Shown here: piece after piece, positions 18,358 to 29,412 of the stretch | Layout: every line of letters starts with the position of its first letter | Numbering within the stretch: the first letter of the stretch is position 1 | Source: Phytophthora colocasiae | Lineage: Eukaryota; Oomycota; Peronosporomycetes; Peronosporales; Peronosporaceae | Length of the DNA: 64,000 bases | Direction: 5' to 3' | NCBI GenBank assembly: GCA_018806915.1 | Contig: JAGKQI010000091.1 | Coordinates: 434,001 to 498,000, forward strand | The notes under the pieces: model-generated | Database searches by the model: none | Seen by the model: the letters and a program-made list of their open reading frames with translations, nothing else | What the model was told of the DNA's origin: nothing | Made by a program: the position numbers and the translations under genes

Positions 18358-21300
18358 CTAGTCTTCTACGAAGTCTTCGCTGTACTCAACGGGGCGTGTG
18401 CCAGTGTCTGAAAATGTTGACGATGCGTCGGACTCCGGTTCGAGCAGATCGTCGCTGTATGCGCTGTCTTCGAACCCATTTCCGTCTTCACTGGTGGGTT
18501 CTTGTGTTGCAGTGGCTTGAATTTTCTCCACTGGGAATAACTTCGTCGCAAAAGCCAGGAATTCTGCTTTACTCCAACAACCATCTCCATCCAAGTCGAA
18601 GGAAAGCAACAGAACGCGAGCTTCATACTCGGATAAGCTCAAGCCGAACATCACGAAACCTTCACGCAACTCACGCACGGCAAGACTCCCATTCCCATCA
18701 ACGTCGAAGCTCTGGTACAAAGTCGCAGCCAAGTCTCCACGACTCGATTCGTATTCAGGTTGCCAGCATTTCTTGACTAAACGAAGAAGCTCCTCCAGAT
18801 CTCGAGGTGGATACGCCCATTTGCTCAACTCACTGGTCGTTATCCAGCCGCTACTGTCTCTATCGAGACTACGCACCACCCGATCAATCGTCTGCAAGGA
18901 GATCAACCGACCTCCCAACTTGGCTCGAAGTGCAGTCTTGAGCTCTGCTACTCGTATCTTCATCTGGTGTAGCTCTGCTTGATCCTGTATGACTCCTGGA
19001 AGTTCACTGAACCAGTTCACTAGACGTTCAGGATCGTTATTCTCCGATTCCTTCAGTGCCCTCCGCATAGATTCAACCATCAACAGGTTATTCGCTTCAG
19101 AAGGTTCGTATCGGACAAGTTTGAGCCACTCCTTGAATGTGGCAACGCCGTTGCCGTCCACGTCTAGAAGTTTCATCACTTCCTGAGCTACCACGGCTGC
19201 TGGGTCCTGTGAGGCTGATACTTGACATAGTTGGGAAACCTCTTGGATAGAAACGAGATCGTGTTGACTCAGGAACTCTCGAAGCTCCTCCAGGTTGATT
19301 TTCCCGCTGTTATCACGGTCAATCTGCCGGAATAGCGCTGTCAAATCACTCTTGGATGCCAATTTCTCCAGTAGAAGACGTAAACCTTCAGCCTTCTCCA
19401 TCGTCTTCTCCACCATTGTTCTCCGCTCAGGTACTGGCTCATCAGCTAAAGGTTGGGAGCGCAGTCTCAACCAAATCAGCACCTCGTCGAAAGAAATGGA
19501 GCGATCGCCATCTCGATCCAAGCGAACAACCAGACGGGCAAGTTGAGTTGGGGTGAAGTCGAGACGCAGGCGATTCAACGCGCGTACGAACTCTGGAATG
19601 GAACAGCTTTGGTCCTTTCGGTGTGTTCCAAGGACAAGTCGTACGGCATCTTCAACGCTGTTGGTCTGAGCTTGAGCTTGTACTCGAGTCGCCAGTTCTT
19701 CTCGAAGTTTGTGACCAACAAGGCCAAGTTCGTCGTCGTCGGCTGAAGGTTCCGCCAGCACAAAGGAAATGAACTCGGCCACACCCACTCGGTCGCTCTC
19801 TCGATCGCCAACGAACAATTCTCGTAGCAGCGACACCTTCTCACTGCTTAACTGGAGGTTGAACGACGCCACACACGTCACCAATTCCTCCACGTCCAAG
19901 TGCCCATTCCCATCAGCGTCCAAGCGGGAGAAAATCCCCACCAGAGCTTCTCGGAACGCTCGGAAATCACTCGGAGCCTTGCCTGACGCAGCTAAAAAGC
20001 TACCTGCAGACTCATAAATGGCCGATCGAAGTGCTCGCACAGCTGCGACCAAAGCTTCAAGCTCGTCTTCTGTCGGTTGTTCCTGCTTTTTGCCTTCCAG
20101 ATCGGTCGTCACTGTCTCAATCTGCTTGGTCTCCTCACGTTTTGAAGTATCAAGGACGGCGCTCACTTCCAGCGGATCAACCGCAGCTTCTACCAGCTCA
20201 AAACCTGTCAAAAACTGCTCAAACGTCAGCAGAAGCGGCTTGGACGATATTCCACACTTGGTGCGCACCAGAGCGATGAGTCTACGATACAAAAACACCA
20301 ATGTGTAAGCTTTCAGCCTTTCAAGAGCAACATTTTCCCCCATTTCTCTCGTACGCTCGTGTCATTTTGCGGTCGAGACGCACGTTGAAGCTCCTGGCGC
20401 CAAGTCGCAGCTCTGCGCGGTCGATGACGTCGTCCTGGCGCAGATCCAGCGCAGTGAAGAGCGAATGGTAGTGGACACCTTTGACTCGATGGGCGAGGAT
20501 GAACACCCGACGTAACTTCCTCCACGTAGCTACGAGGGCGTCCACGACCTGTTTGGAAGGGGACGGAGCGTCTTCTTCACTTTGGACGGACTCGGGAGGG
20601 GACAACGCACGTTTGTGACTCGTTTCATCCAAGTATTCGCGCATCTCCCGCTCGTTTTGCGCCATCAACTGCCTTTCACCTTCCTGCTTCTTGGTCTCGA
20701 GTCGATGAGGATATTCCTGCACTAGGATGAACCTCCTCCACGTTGTCTGTACAAGTGTAGCTGCTTGAGTTTCTGCTGTTCGTCGCTGAGTCTGGATCTC
20801 CCTATTGAAGTCGCGAAAGAAAACTTGAAGGCGTCGAGCTGCATGTTGTTCCCTGTTGTGTCTAACCTTGGACAAGGAAGCTTCGTAGTCCTCACGTTGT
20901 TGCCGTTCCAGAGCGCGTTGGTTAAGACGTTGCTGCTCCTCTTGTATCCGCTGAGATTTCGAGATCTCCTTCTCCAGTCGACGCTCACGTTCGCGTTCTT
21001 CCCACGTCTGCAGGAATTGAGGCTTCATGGGTGAAATGGAGTTAGTCGGGGAGATCGCAGGACTCACAAGTGTCATTGAGTCTCGAACGGGTGTGTTAGT
21101 GGTGACTTCCAGCTGATCAGTGGGTGAAGTGACATCGTTCGTCTCCAAAACACGTCGATAAGCTGCGATCAGGAGCTCCAAGTCGTCGTTTTCCTTTCGT
21201 AAGCGCTTCCGTTGAGCTTTCTGCAGTCAATAACACCAGGTAAAGAGGGGTAGAAGTACTCATTCGGACAGGAACGTACCAGGGATTTGTTTCTTCGCAC

Positions 21301-22281
21301 TAATTTCTCTCGTGTGTCGTGCAAACCTCGATAGTCCTCCGTGTACAAGTCAAGTCGTTCCGACAGAGTATTTACACAGTGATCTAGATACTGCGCTGAA
21401 AACTGACAGGCTTTGAACGCTTCGACATGTGCTTCGTCAATCTGCAGACCTTCATCGTCCTCCAGTTCCTGCTCCAAGTCGCTATACAAAACAACGTCAC
21501 GGAAGGCTGCAAGACGTTCAACATCCGACTAGGAGAAGAAATACGTTAGTCAAATGGAACAAAATGCACTAACAGAGTCTCTACTTACATGGAAGAAGAG
21601 CTGTCGAACGTTTGTTGCTGCTAGGAGGGACCATTCAAGAGGGAGAAATGGTCGAGTGAAGGTGAAAACAGGGTCGACAACACTGTTCTTGATCTCTTCC
21701 ACCCTGTCAGACGCTTCTCGTTGATCGACAACTTCTCCTTTTGTTCGATCTTTCTCCTTCTTTCGACGTTTGATGTCCTCCCGAATATGAAGAACTTTCG
21801 GATCCGAAGAGAAGAGACATTCAACCTGAAGACTCAAATGCGGGCCTAGTCCATTCGCTTCGGGAGTTTGCAGAGGGAACCACAAACCTCCAGTCATTGC
21901 GACTGAATCTCCACTCGTCTTCACTTCATCTCGAAGCTGGTGCAAAGACACTGAAGTTTTCCCGAGGAAGACATCAAAACCATTGTCAAAGCGATTCCAG
22001 AGCTGCAACTCGACCCAATTGACGGTTGAATGAACATTAAACAGCTCCGAATCTGTCCACGTTGCAGTGAACTTCCCGTTCCGATCTCGATGCCGTCGAC
22101 AGTTCCCCTCATCACTGTCTCTACTTTCCACTAGAAACGTCCGAGCTTTTCGATGTCGAGTCTTGGGATCACTATAAAGCAAACGAGTGAACGGCTGCAA
22201 GTGAGAGGAGGCTAAACCTGAAGCTGTCAAGACCCGAACTTGTGTCGCTGTCCACTGCTTCTGCTCACTTGGTTCGTTCAT
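18358..22281 (-). CDS. C2/IQ/multi-EF-hand calcium-binding protein (left copy)
   Basis: Exons 21589-22281, 21280-21528, 20355-21220 and 18358-20281 give 3732 nt and 1243 residues. Introns start GTAAGT, GTACGT and GTACGA, and each join keeps the frame. The first exon has a C2-like beta fold (ELFNVHSTVNWVELQLWNR, FLGKTSVSLHQLRDE). The middle is an Arg/Glu-rich helix with IQ-like segments (ETQAATLVQTTWRRFILVQ). The last exon has at least seven EF-hand loops, among them DADGNGHLDVEE, DRDGDRSISFDE, DRDNSGKINLEE, DVDGNGVATFKE and DVDGNGSLAVRE. Most keep the 1-3-5 acidic ligands and G6. It should bind calcium and calmodulin-like partners; a cytoskeletal or flagellar role is possible but unproven. 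It shares a promoter with the coiled-coil gene. Confidence 0.85.
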
Positions 22282-22395
22282 AGAAGACCGTCCCAAAGCT
22301 CTTCAGATCCGCTATCGAAACTGCTGTTGCGTCCGTTCCAAAGCTGTAAATTGTTCATCTTCTAGGCTGGAAAACGAACGTCGAGAGTGGTGACA
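22282..22395. promoter_or_regulatory. Bidirectional promoter of the EF-hand and coiled-coil genes (left)
   Basis: Only 114 bp separate the two ATGs, so both transcripts must start inside it and 5'UTRs must be very short. Mirrored at 37,243-37,359. Confidence 0.65.
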
Positions 22396-25300
22396 ATGGA
22401 GAAAAGTCATAAACTGCGCCAACCTTCGCCCCCAATGATCCCTCGAGGAGCTTTCAGTGCTCAAATGTTGCGACCACCAAGGTCGGTTCCAGAGCAGGAA
22501 AACTTGAGCTTTGTGACGACTCGCAGAGGATCAAGAGAAGAAGAAAACCAGGAATTGTCTCCTCCTCCACCTCCACCACGTCCGTATCAATCGACGCCTA
22601 GAATTCATCCACTGACAGTTAAACCAACAGTACCAACCCCACAGAACGAGAAGCAGCTGAAATCACCTTCAAACGCACATCCAATTGATATTTTGACCAA
22701 GAAACTCCGTCAACAGGCGATCGAGTTGACCAAGGTTTACGAGAAACTGGAGATGCAGAAGCTTCAAATTGACACGCACAAGCAGCAGCTCCAGGACCAG
22801 AAGAAACAGTTGGAGAAGCGAAGGAAATCGAGTGACGGAAGCTTGAAAGCTCCCGTGAATTCTCGACTGGTGGCGGTGGAGCAGCAGAAACGAGCTGCTC
22901 AGATGATGCTCGGAACGCCGTCGACTGGTGCTTCACTGGGACAAAAGCGGGAAGAACTCGACCGGAAAGTGAAAGAAGCTGAGAAGGAGAAGAAAAAGTA
23001 TCAACTGGCTGCTAAACGCATTGAGAAAGCTCTGGTGGAATTGCAAGTGTTTCAGAATGATCGAATGAACAAGTTCACTCCATCTGAAGGTGTTTCAAAT
23101 CAAGAAGAGGATGGAGATCTCCAGGTTCTCAACGAACAGCGAGCGTATATCCGCGTTCTCGAAGAGGCAGTTCATTTGAAAGCTACAGACTTCGAGGTGA
23201 CAGGACACGAAGAGCTGTTGGTTGTTCTTGCTGAGTTACGACATACAATCTACGAACAGGAGAAGGACGTGGAGGAGAAGAGTCAACTATTGACTTCACT
23301 ACAGAATCAACTAGACGAGGAGGAGAAGAACCATCTCGCAACAAAGGAGGTCTTGGCTACTGCTGAAACCCACCAAAAAGATCTAGAGAAGAGTTTTTGT
23401 GAGCAGATTGATGCACTGGAGAAACAACTGATGGAGAAGAACGAGTTACTGAGGCAATTGGAGGAGATTTCTACTGATACTCAACGCACACGAGAAGCTC
23501 TTGAAGATCATTTAGCTGCAGCTACAAAGGCTCAAAGTCTGGCAGAAGCCCAACTTGGAGATGCCACGCGTAGTATCAAAGCACTGGAAGAGCAACTCAC
23601 ACAAGTCACGACCAAGTTCAATGAAGCCCAACAACAGAGAATAAGTTTGAGTGAGGAGTGTACGAAGAAACAGAGTCATCTGGACGAATTGAACGCTCTA
23701 CAAGAAGAATTGCTCCAGTCAGTGGATAAATACGTGCAGAAGGTGAAGAAGTCTCGAGAGAAAGTGGATCGTCTCGAAGCAGAGCTGCAGTCCTCTAAGG
23801 AGAAAGAGACACAACTTACGTATCAACTAAAGGAGGTTGAAAAACGATCAGAGACACGAGAAGCAGCTTTGAAAGCAGAAATGAACGATGCAGAACATCA
23901 GATACAGCAGATCCGATCGCAATGTGATACACTGGAGCAAGGGAAACTTGAGCTGGAAAATACACTCTTGGAGGTGCAGCAACAAGTTGAAGAGTGTAAC
24001 AAGCAGCAGAGGGAAAACGCTGCTAAAGAGCTGAAATGTCAACAAGTGCAGGAAGCGGTGGCTGAATTGGAGGCAACTCTATCTGCAACGTTACGCATGA
24101 TACATAAACCTGATGAGGAAGAGGACAGTATCGAAGAGGAGAAAGCTTTTCTACTTGACCAGTGCGTATTTCGTGAACTGGAAAGCTGTTGCCAGGCCTT
24201 GAGTACACTCTCAACAGCGAATAACCAGTGCACCTTGTTGTGTCCTTCGCTTTTAGAGATCACAGCTCGTGTGATGGAAATTGGAGAGAAAGTGGAGGAA
24301 GAGATGAACCAAGCGCTTATATCGTGGACGAGAGAGCGCTCAAACCTGGTGGAAGCGTGTGAATTGTTGGACTCCACAGCCAAAATGTGTCGAGACGAGA
24401 TGGACAAGCGCCAAGATGAAGTTCGAGAGTATCGAGAGCAGTTGGCAGAGGTGGGTAAGGGATTTTATGCCACAACATGAATTGATTTACCAACAACTTT
24501 TTACTGGTTTTGGTTAGCGCACAGCGGAGGTTGAAGCTTGTGGAGTGCAACTAGACAGCTATGAAGACCAACTACGCAAGGTCCAGGCAGAATGTGAAAC
24601 ATTTCATGCACTGGAAGAGCACTCGACCCACTTGGAGGATATTTTAGAAGCGAAGCAGTCGCGCATCCGTGATCTTACAACTGAAAACGATCGACTAGCA
24701 GGTGTCGAGAATGCCTATTCGATCCAAGTTTCTACGAATTCACGGATGTCTGAACAGCTTCGAGAGCAACAGGAGGTTATGAAGGAACAGAAACGATATA
24801 CTACAGAGTTGGAAGAAGCTCTAGAGACTGCAGCGTCCTTTGCAGAGCAGCAGAACGAGTGCAACCACCAGGTTCGTATCAGGTTTTTCAACTCTGCAAC
24901 TCTTTAGTAGTGATTAACTGTACGTATCCAGCTCAACACGCAGCTTGCAGAGTTGGAAAAGTCCCAACGAGAGCAAACTGATCTGGTTAAAACACTGAGA
25001 GAAGAGAAAGCAACAGTCTCGAGTCGATTGGTGAGTTTAGTCCAGCAATACACCAGTCCCCTCCGTCCGATAGCAGCAACCGATCGCAGTGTACAAGATT
25101 ATGTCAATCTCTTGGACGTTGAAGTGCAGAATGGAGACGTCCTGCGTCTGCTTCAGCTGTTCCCAGTTTTACTGGAGGAATACATTGCAACAAGCACGGA
25201 ACGGAATCTACGGATTGATTCAGGAGACCTCCATTCGAGACACAGCAGCCCAGTAAAAGGCAAGAGATGTCGATATTTATTAGGTAAATCGGAGACGACT

Positions 25301-25462
25301 GAGTCCTCCATCAGTAAATCACCAGTATTGACTGCTGTAGCTCCTCGAATGGCACAGTTTTCGCTCGCAGTGGATGAGGAGGACGTGCAATTGGAGAAGC
25401 AGCTAGAGCTCATCCGTGGCGCCTTCCAGAGCTACAAGGAAAGTGCATACCGAAACAAGTAA
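22396..25462 (+). CDS. Long coiled-coil protein (left copy)
   Basis: Exons 22396-24450, 24518-24871 and 24932-25462 encode 979 residues. The start is MEKSHKLRQPSPP (the ATG is the fourth codon of the open frame). After a Pro-rich N-terminus (SPPPPPPRP near residue 50) nearly the whole protein is heptad-rich coiled coil (about 95-850), with Gln/Glu/Lys-rich repeats such as EKQLMEKNELLRQLEE. The end is a short globular-looking segment. No motor or enzymatic domain is seen. Such proteins are often centrosomal, basal-body or vesicle tethers, but no signature identifies this one. Its divergent partner is a calcium-binding protein, so the two may be co-regulated. Confidence 0.8.
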
Positions 25463-25783
25463 CAGTTGAAGCTGTAGATGTGGAGTTTAATAGATGCAGT
25501 TTAGAGTTTAAATGTCCCTCCTTAGAGACAAAAACAACCAGCAGTGCAGGTGGTTGCAGCATTGCAATGCACTATGACGAATGGAGGGTCCTCTATTTGA
25601 AGCGGATAAAGCGGGACTTCGAGTAGAAGTCGTGGAAACTTAATAGAAATGGTCATCACGTGGTCGAGGTGTTCGGTTGGAGGTACGTCCGCTCAGTGGA
25701 CCAACCTGCGAGACTTAATGAATGGGATTAGCAGACGATTTTTTGGCGTCACAGCGATTTACGTACCAGCTGTTGCCAAGTTA
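25463..25783. other. Inner edge of the left duplication arm
   Basis: It mirrors about 33,860-34,179 up to near 25,765. It contains GTCCGCT at 25,687-25,693, the same heptamer as in the RWS upstream elements. The sequence then becomes unrelated and reaches the Tc1-like element's TA target at 25,782-25,783. Confidence 0.6.
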
Positions 25784-26857
25784 CACTCCGCGACAAATTA
25801 ATCCGGCCACCCCTACTTTTGGCCGCTACTCAGTCAATTTTTATGGTATCGGGTTGCTGTTTGAGTATGATCTGCCTGATGTACGACAGAGCCCAGGACT
25901 TGTGTTAACAACCGCAGTTTTGCGGTTTGAAGCATACCTCACATACAACAAACTGAAAAGCACATCCGTCCCAACTTCCGGCCACCTGTCACCTTACAAA
26001 AATTCATATATATGTATCACAATGATAGATCTATTTGTGTATTAGTAGTGAGTTTTCGCTCCTTTATTCTCGATCACCTCGATGCAGCGTCGCGTCATGG
26101 ACTCAATGAGCTTCTCAAGTGTCGACACTTCAATAGTCCCAAGCATCTAAAACCGCTGCGGCACAGATCCATACTGGCGTCCATTGGGATAAACTTTCCG
26201 AGCCATCAGTGCCCACAAGTTTTCTATCGGGCTTAGATCGGGGGATCGTGCAGGCCAATCGAGCCCTGCTCGTCGAAGAAGTCTCTAAATCATTACCGAA
26301 CCCCCTCCATTCTGTCGTATGACCGTCGTTCGTGCGGGACGACGCACGTCATGACAGTAGTGTTGCTTTCCATCAAGCCTGAGCGTACGCTCGATAGCGT
26401 CACGAGAACGCTTAGCTTTTTTCGCAATTGTCCGAATAGTAGGCCGCCTTCTCTCAACCCGCAAATGCTCCCACGCTCTTCATCTCTTAGCCACAGTGCC
26501 ATACCACGGCCTAATTGCAAACTGTCCTCAGCACCAAGCTGCCACGCGCTCCCCACAGCGGCGGTGGCACCGCCGCTGTGGACGGTTGGACGAACAAAAT
26601 CACAAATGAAACTATCATTGAGATACAACTATATGACATTTTGTAAGGTGACAGGTGGCCGGAAGTTGGGACGGATGTGCTTTTCAGTTTGTTGTATGTG
26701 AGGTATGCTTTAAACCGCAAAACTGCGGTTGTTAACACAAGTCCTGGGCTCTGTCGTACATCAGGCAGATCATACTCAAACAGCAACCCGATACCATAAA
26801 AATTGACTGAGTAGCGGCCAAAAGTAGGGGTGGCCGGATTAATTTGTCGCGGAGTGT
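25784..26857 (-). mobile_element. Tc1/mariner-like transposon, internally deleted, with long terminal inverted repeats
   Basis: The 1,074-bp element starts CACTCCGCGACAAATTAATC and ends with its reverse complement. TA flanks both ends (25,782-25,783 and 26,858-26,859), the Tc1/mariner target. Inverted repeats are about 255 bp (25,784-26,038 and 26,601-26,857); the outer 219 bp are nearly perfect. The minus strand holds a transposase remnant: GGGSVMI, then directly LDWPARSPDLSPIENLWALM, then, after a stop and frame changes, LEKLIESMTRRCIEVIENKG and a stop. In intact Tc1 proteins about 100 residues separate GGGSVMIW from the DWPAxSPDLxPIE motif. So the copy lost most of the catalytic core. Confidence 0.9.
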
Positions 26858-27513
26858 AGTGAACTCTACGTATCGCTTCGACGGCTCCTATCACTGGTTA
26901 GCACTGCTGGTGTCTACAAAAGCTCCTTATACGGTTCTACAGGCACCAGCAAGTTGTTGACAACAACAAGGGCGTACAGCGTCTTTGGGACAGTACAGTG
27001 TCTGACAATTGCGCGCGTCGCTACCGGCACATGTATCATTTGTCCACTGCGTCTTTTCGAGGTGAAGAGGAGCTAACGTCACACAACTCGCATCGAATGG
27101 GTAGCGAACACTGTAGCTGCGGATATCTAGCCATGAGGGCATAGAGTCAATGCCATTGACACCTATCGTATTATACCAAACACCAGTATCACTGCACCGT
27201 ACACTGTCCAAGCAGCAGATGTGCGAAATTTGTTGGGCAAAAAGTTGCCCATCTTTAATCGCCTATCTGTAGGTCGTCCAAATTTACTGCACCAAAAGCC
27301 CGGATCACTTCTCGCAAACTACCTGGCGCAAGCACTGCAGCTCTGATGAAGGATACCCAACGCAGGACTCTCCCGATATTGCTGACCCTCATAACTGAAC
27401 GGACCGGCGTGGTCTCCGTACGGTTTGTTGATCCGAATAAGTTTCCAGCGCTACTGAATCCTGAGACGTTTGGCTGTGGCTTCAACTGAGCAGAGAGTTT
27501 CGTGGAGAAGCAA
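26858..27513 (-). pseudogene. Possible remnant of an unrecognised Cys-rich gene
   Basis: On the minus strand an open frame at 27,255-27,485 ends in DDLQIGD. A second one (about 27,254-26,927) starts AIKDGQLFAQQISHICC and contains WYNTIGVNGIDSMPSWLDI and about ten cysteines (for example LYCPKDAVRPCCCQQLAG). A change of frame joins them near 27,254. Composition looks coding and the cysteines suggest a secreted protein, but no ATG with a signal peptide was found and the family is not recognised. It could be an exon pair of a real gene, or a broken fragment beside the transposon. Confidence 0.3.
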
Positions 27514-27746
27514 GTATTTCAATGGCAGAGTAAATGATTCATTCGTGCAGCTCGTATCAATATTGACATCCTATAATAAAGATCAAATAACTTAAGCCCT
27601 CCCTCCATCGCCAGGGAGGCGGTTCTTCAACCGTCCTGGCCGGCGATGTGCTGTATGCCCAAACTCCTCACGGGATTGCATCCGTGTTGCTGCCTTCATC
27701 GCTGGCAGTGTGTTGGTGGATTGGTTACAGTACATATAGTGCTCCT

Positions 27747-28361
27747 TTATACGTAGTTGACTGGGATCATGCGTGGACGGTTGAGAAAAGAGGAAGAGCA
27801 GGGGCGAGGCGATTCCACCTTGCACACTTGCTGCTGTTGACGCTGCCTCTTGGCCTCTTCTCGCGCTGCTGACACCTCCACGAGTGTTCTACGTCGTGAA
27901 CAGTTGATGATGTTGGTTTCTCGAGAGAATCGGAGGATCATTCCTTCACTCACGCCTGCGCTCTGGAGAAGCTGCACACGTTCGTCTGATGAGAAGCGGT
28001 GCACTCCCTCAACACACTCAGCCATCTCACCGACGTTGGTCGTCCACGTGAACTCCGGCTTGTCGCTCAGACCGATGGAGGGGCCGCCCTTGCCAGGCAC
28101 TGAGCTGCCACCCAGTCCGACGCCGAACTCGTGGACAGTGATGGTGGACCAGCGCAAACGCTTCTTCGTCTTCTTTGGGGACGTCTCGTAGTCACACTCA
28201 CTGGATGTGGACGCACTGCGTTGACGTTTCCTGCGTTGATCGGGAGAAGTGGAGGAAGTACCGGTGGTAGTGGCTTCACTGACAGTGGAGCTCTTCGGAG
28301 ACTGCTGGTTGATGACGACATTGTCCTCGTTGTAGACGTCTACTGCATCCTTCGGTGCCAT
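27747..28361 (-). CDS. RWS-C (middle copy)
   Basis: 204 residues from an ATG in CCACCATGG context. Same layout as the left copy: acidic start, Ser/Thr-rich stretch, RRKRQR, then LRWSTITVHEFGV, GGSSVPGKGGPSIGL, and the C-terminal SRRRT block ending IPVNYV. It reads TSTSPDQ and SSECDYETS, matching the right-arm copy (SSECDYETF) rather than the left-arm copy (SPASPDQ, SSECTS). This suggests conversion between copies or that the middle and right copies are closest relatives. The frame is intact with no missing conserved residue. Confidence 0.75.
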   Translation of the reverse strand: MAPKDAVDVYNEDNVVINQQSPKSSTVSEATTTGTSSTSPDQRRKRQRSASTSSECDYETSPKKTKKRLRWSTITVHEFGVGLGGSSVPGKGGPSIGLSDKPEFTWTTNVGEMAECVEGVHRFSSDERVQLLQSAGVSEGMILRFSRETNIINCSRRRTLVEVSAAREEAKRQRQQQQVCKVESPRPCSSSFLNRPRMIPVNYV

Positions 28362-28594
28362 GGTGGATCTATCTGTAGGTGGGAGGAGAGCGTGTTGAAG
28401 TGGAGGGGGTGTTGGTTCTCGCTGTTCTTCGCTTGGTGGTCGGTCTGCGCTTTCGGGTTGTGCGCTTCTGGCTGTTTTGACTCTGCTTGTTTTGGGATGT
28501 GACCGTGTATCTGGTGCAGTGGACGACGGGCGGACGTAGGCACATGTTTGACTTGCTTGCATGTCTGCGTCCACCGGTACTGTACTTTTGACCG

Positions 28595-28623
28595 AGCGGA
28601 CCGTCCCCTACTCACCGTCCGCT
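28595..28623 (-). promoter_or_regulatory. RWS upstream palindrome at RWS-C (middle)
   Basis: Minus strand: AGCGGACGG, a spacer, GTAGGGGAC, then GGTCCGCT. It lies about 235 bp before the ATG. The central CTAG of the other copies is changed here (CTACTC on the plus strand). Confidence 0.45.
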
Positions 28624-29412
28624 CTGGCGCCACCAACTCGCCACCAACCAGCGCCTTCGGCTATCGACCAGCGATCCAGCAACGCCACCAAGTTGGGGGC
28701 ACGACTGCCCTTCATTGGTGTCAATGTAGCTCGTTGACAACAAATAATTGATGAGATCGAAGTTCTGGTTAATGTACATTTCGTCCGATACTCGCATGTG
28801 TATATCGTACCGATTCGGTCCGCTGGTCGTTTTTCGCTACCTTAAGCCAATTAATTCTAAGTGTTGGGTATCGACATGTATAAAACGTAGGCAAGACCAA
28901 GTAGGTGGTAAAGCACTGCTATTATTACGGGGGTCTGCTACCATATCCGCAGTATCATGCTGGATTGATTGGCTCGATGGATTCGGAGAACTGTCTTCTT
29001 CGGGTCCTATCGTAAGATCGGCGAGCTGCAGCCCAGCGTAGCAGACGATGTTCGCCACTATCCGCCTTTCAGGCAGTTAATTACTCACGATCGACCTTCA
29101 CTACATGTAAATATCGTCCGCCACACTGAACTTCGCAAAAGCAGTGTACACTGCATCGGACTGCGTCTTACTCCGTTAGATGTCCCCAAGCGGATACTCT
29201 CAGTCAACGCTGGAGCCAGAGCAACCAGACTGCGTTGGCGTGCGAGGCCAAAGGCTTTCCGACACCTGACAAATTGGTGTCGCACATCGTGCTGAAGTTG
29301 TCACGAACGAAATGTACAAACGCTCCCATCCACGTCGATCGTTGTCGATCGTAAAGTATCCGATCTTCAATGGCCACCACGCACAAACCGACAATGAACA
29401 AAATGGGTCTAT

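Larger units (their letters stand above)
11530..25765 (+). repeat. Left arm of a large inverted duplication
   Basis: The mirror partner is 33,860-47,706. Order inside: RWS-A, (piggyBac insertion), RWS-B, RWS-C, the EF-hand gene and the coiled-coil gene. The coding parts at 18,358-25,462 are almost identical to the partner. The C2 exon is the same in both, and the 685-residue first coiled-coil exon differs at about nine positions. The outer edge fades in the intergenic region before RWS-A, where TTCAACCAATC is still shared. The inner edge fades near 25,765, where GGCGTCACAGCGA matches GACGTCACAGCAA. Left-only sequence: the insertion at 12,524-14,647 and about 17,640-18,320. Confidence 0.9.
27514..29310 (-). 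repeat. Third, dispersed copy of the RWS-C unit (gene plus both flanks)
   Basis: This 1.8-kb unit matches the left arm (16,050-17,640) and right arm (about 43,470-45,300). Homology covers the 3' flank (AATGGCAGAGTAAATGATTC), the gene, the upstream palindrome and the region around GATCGACCTTC near 29,090. To about 29,310 it matches the right arm only. It lies between the arms in the same orientation as the left copy, so it is not explained by the inverted duplication alone. Confidence 0.8.
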
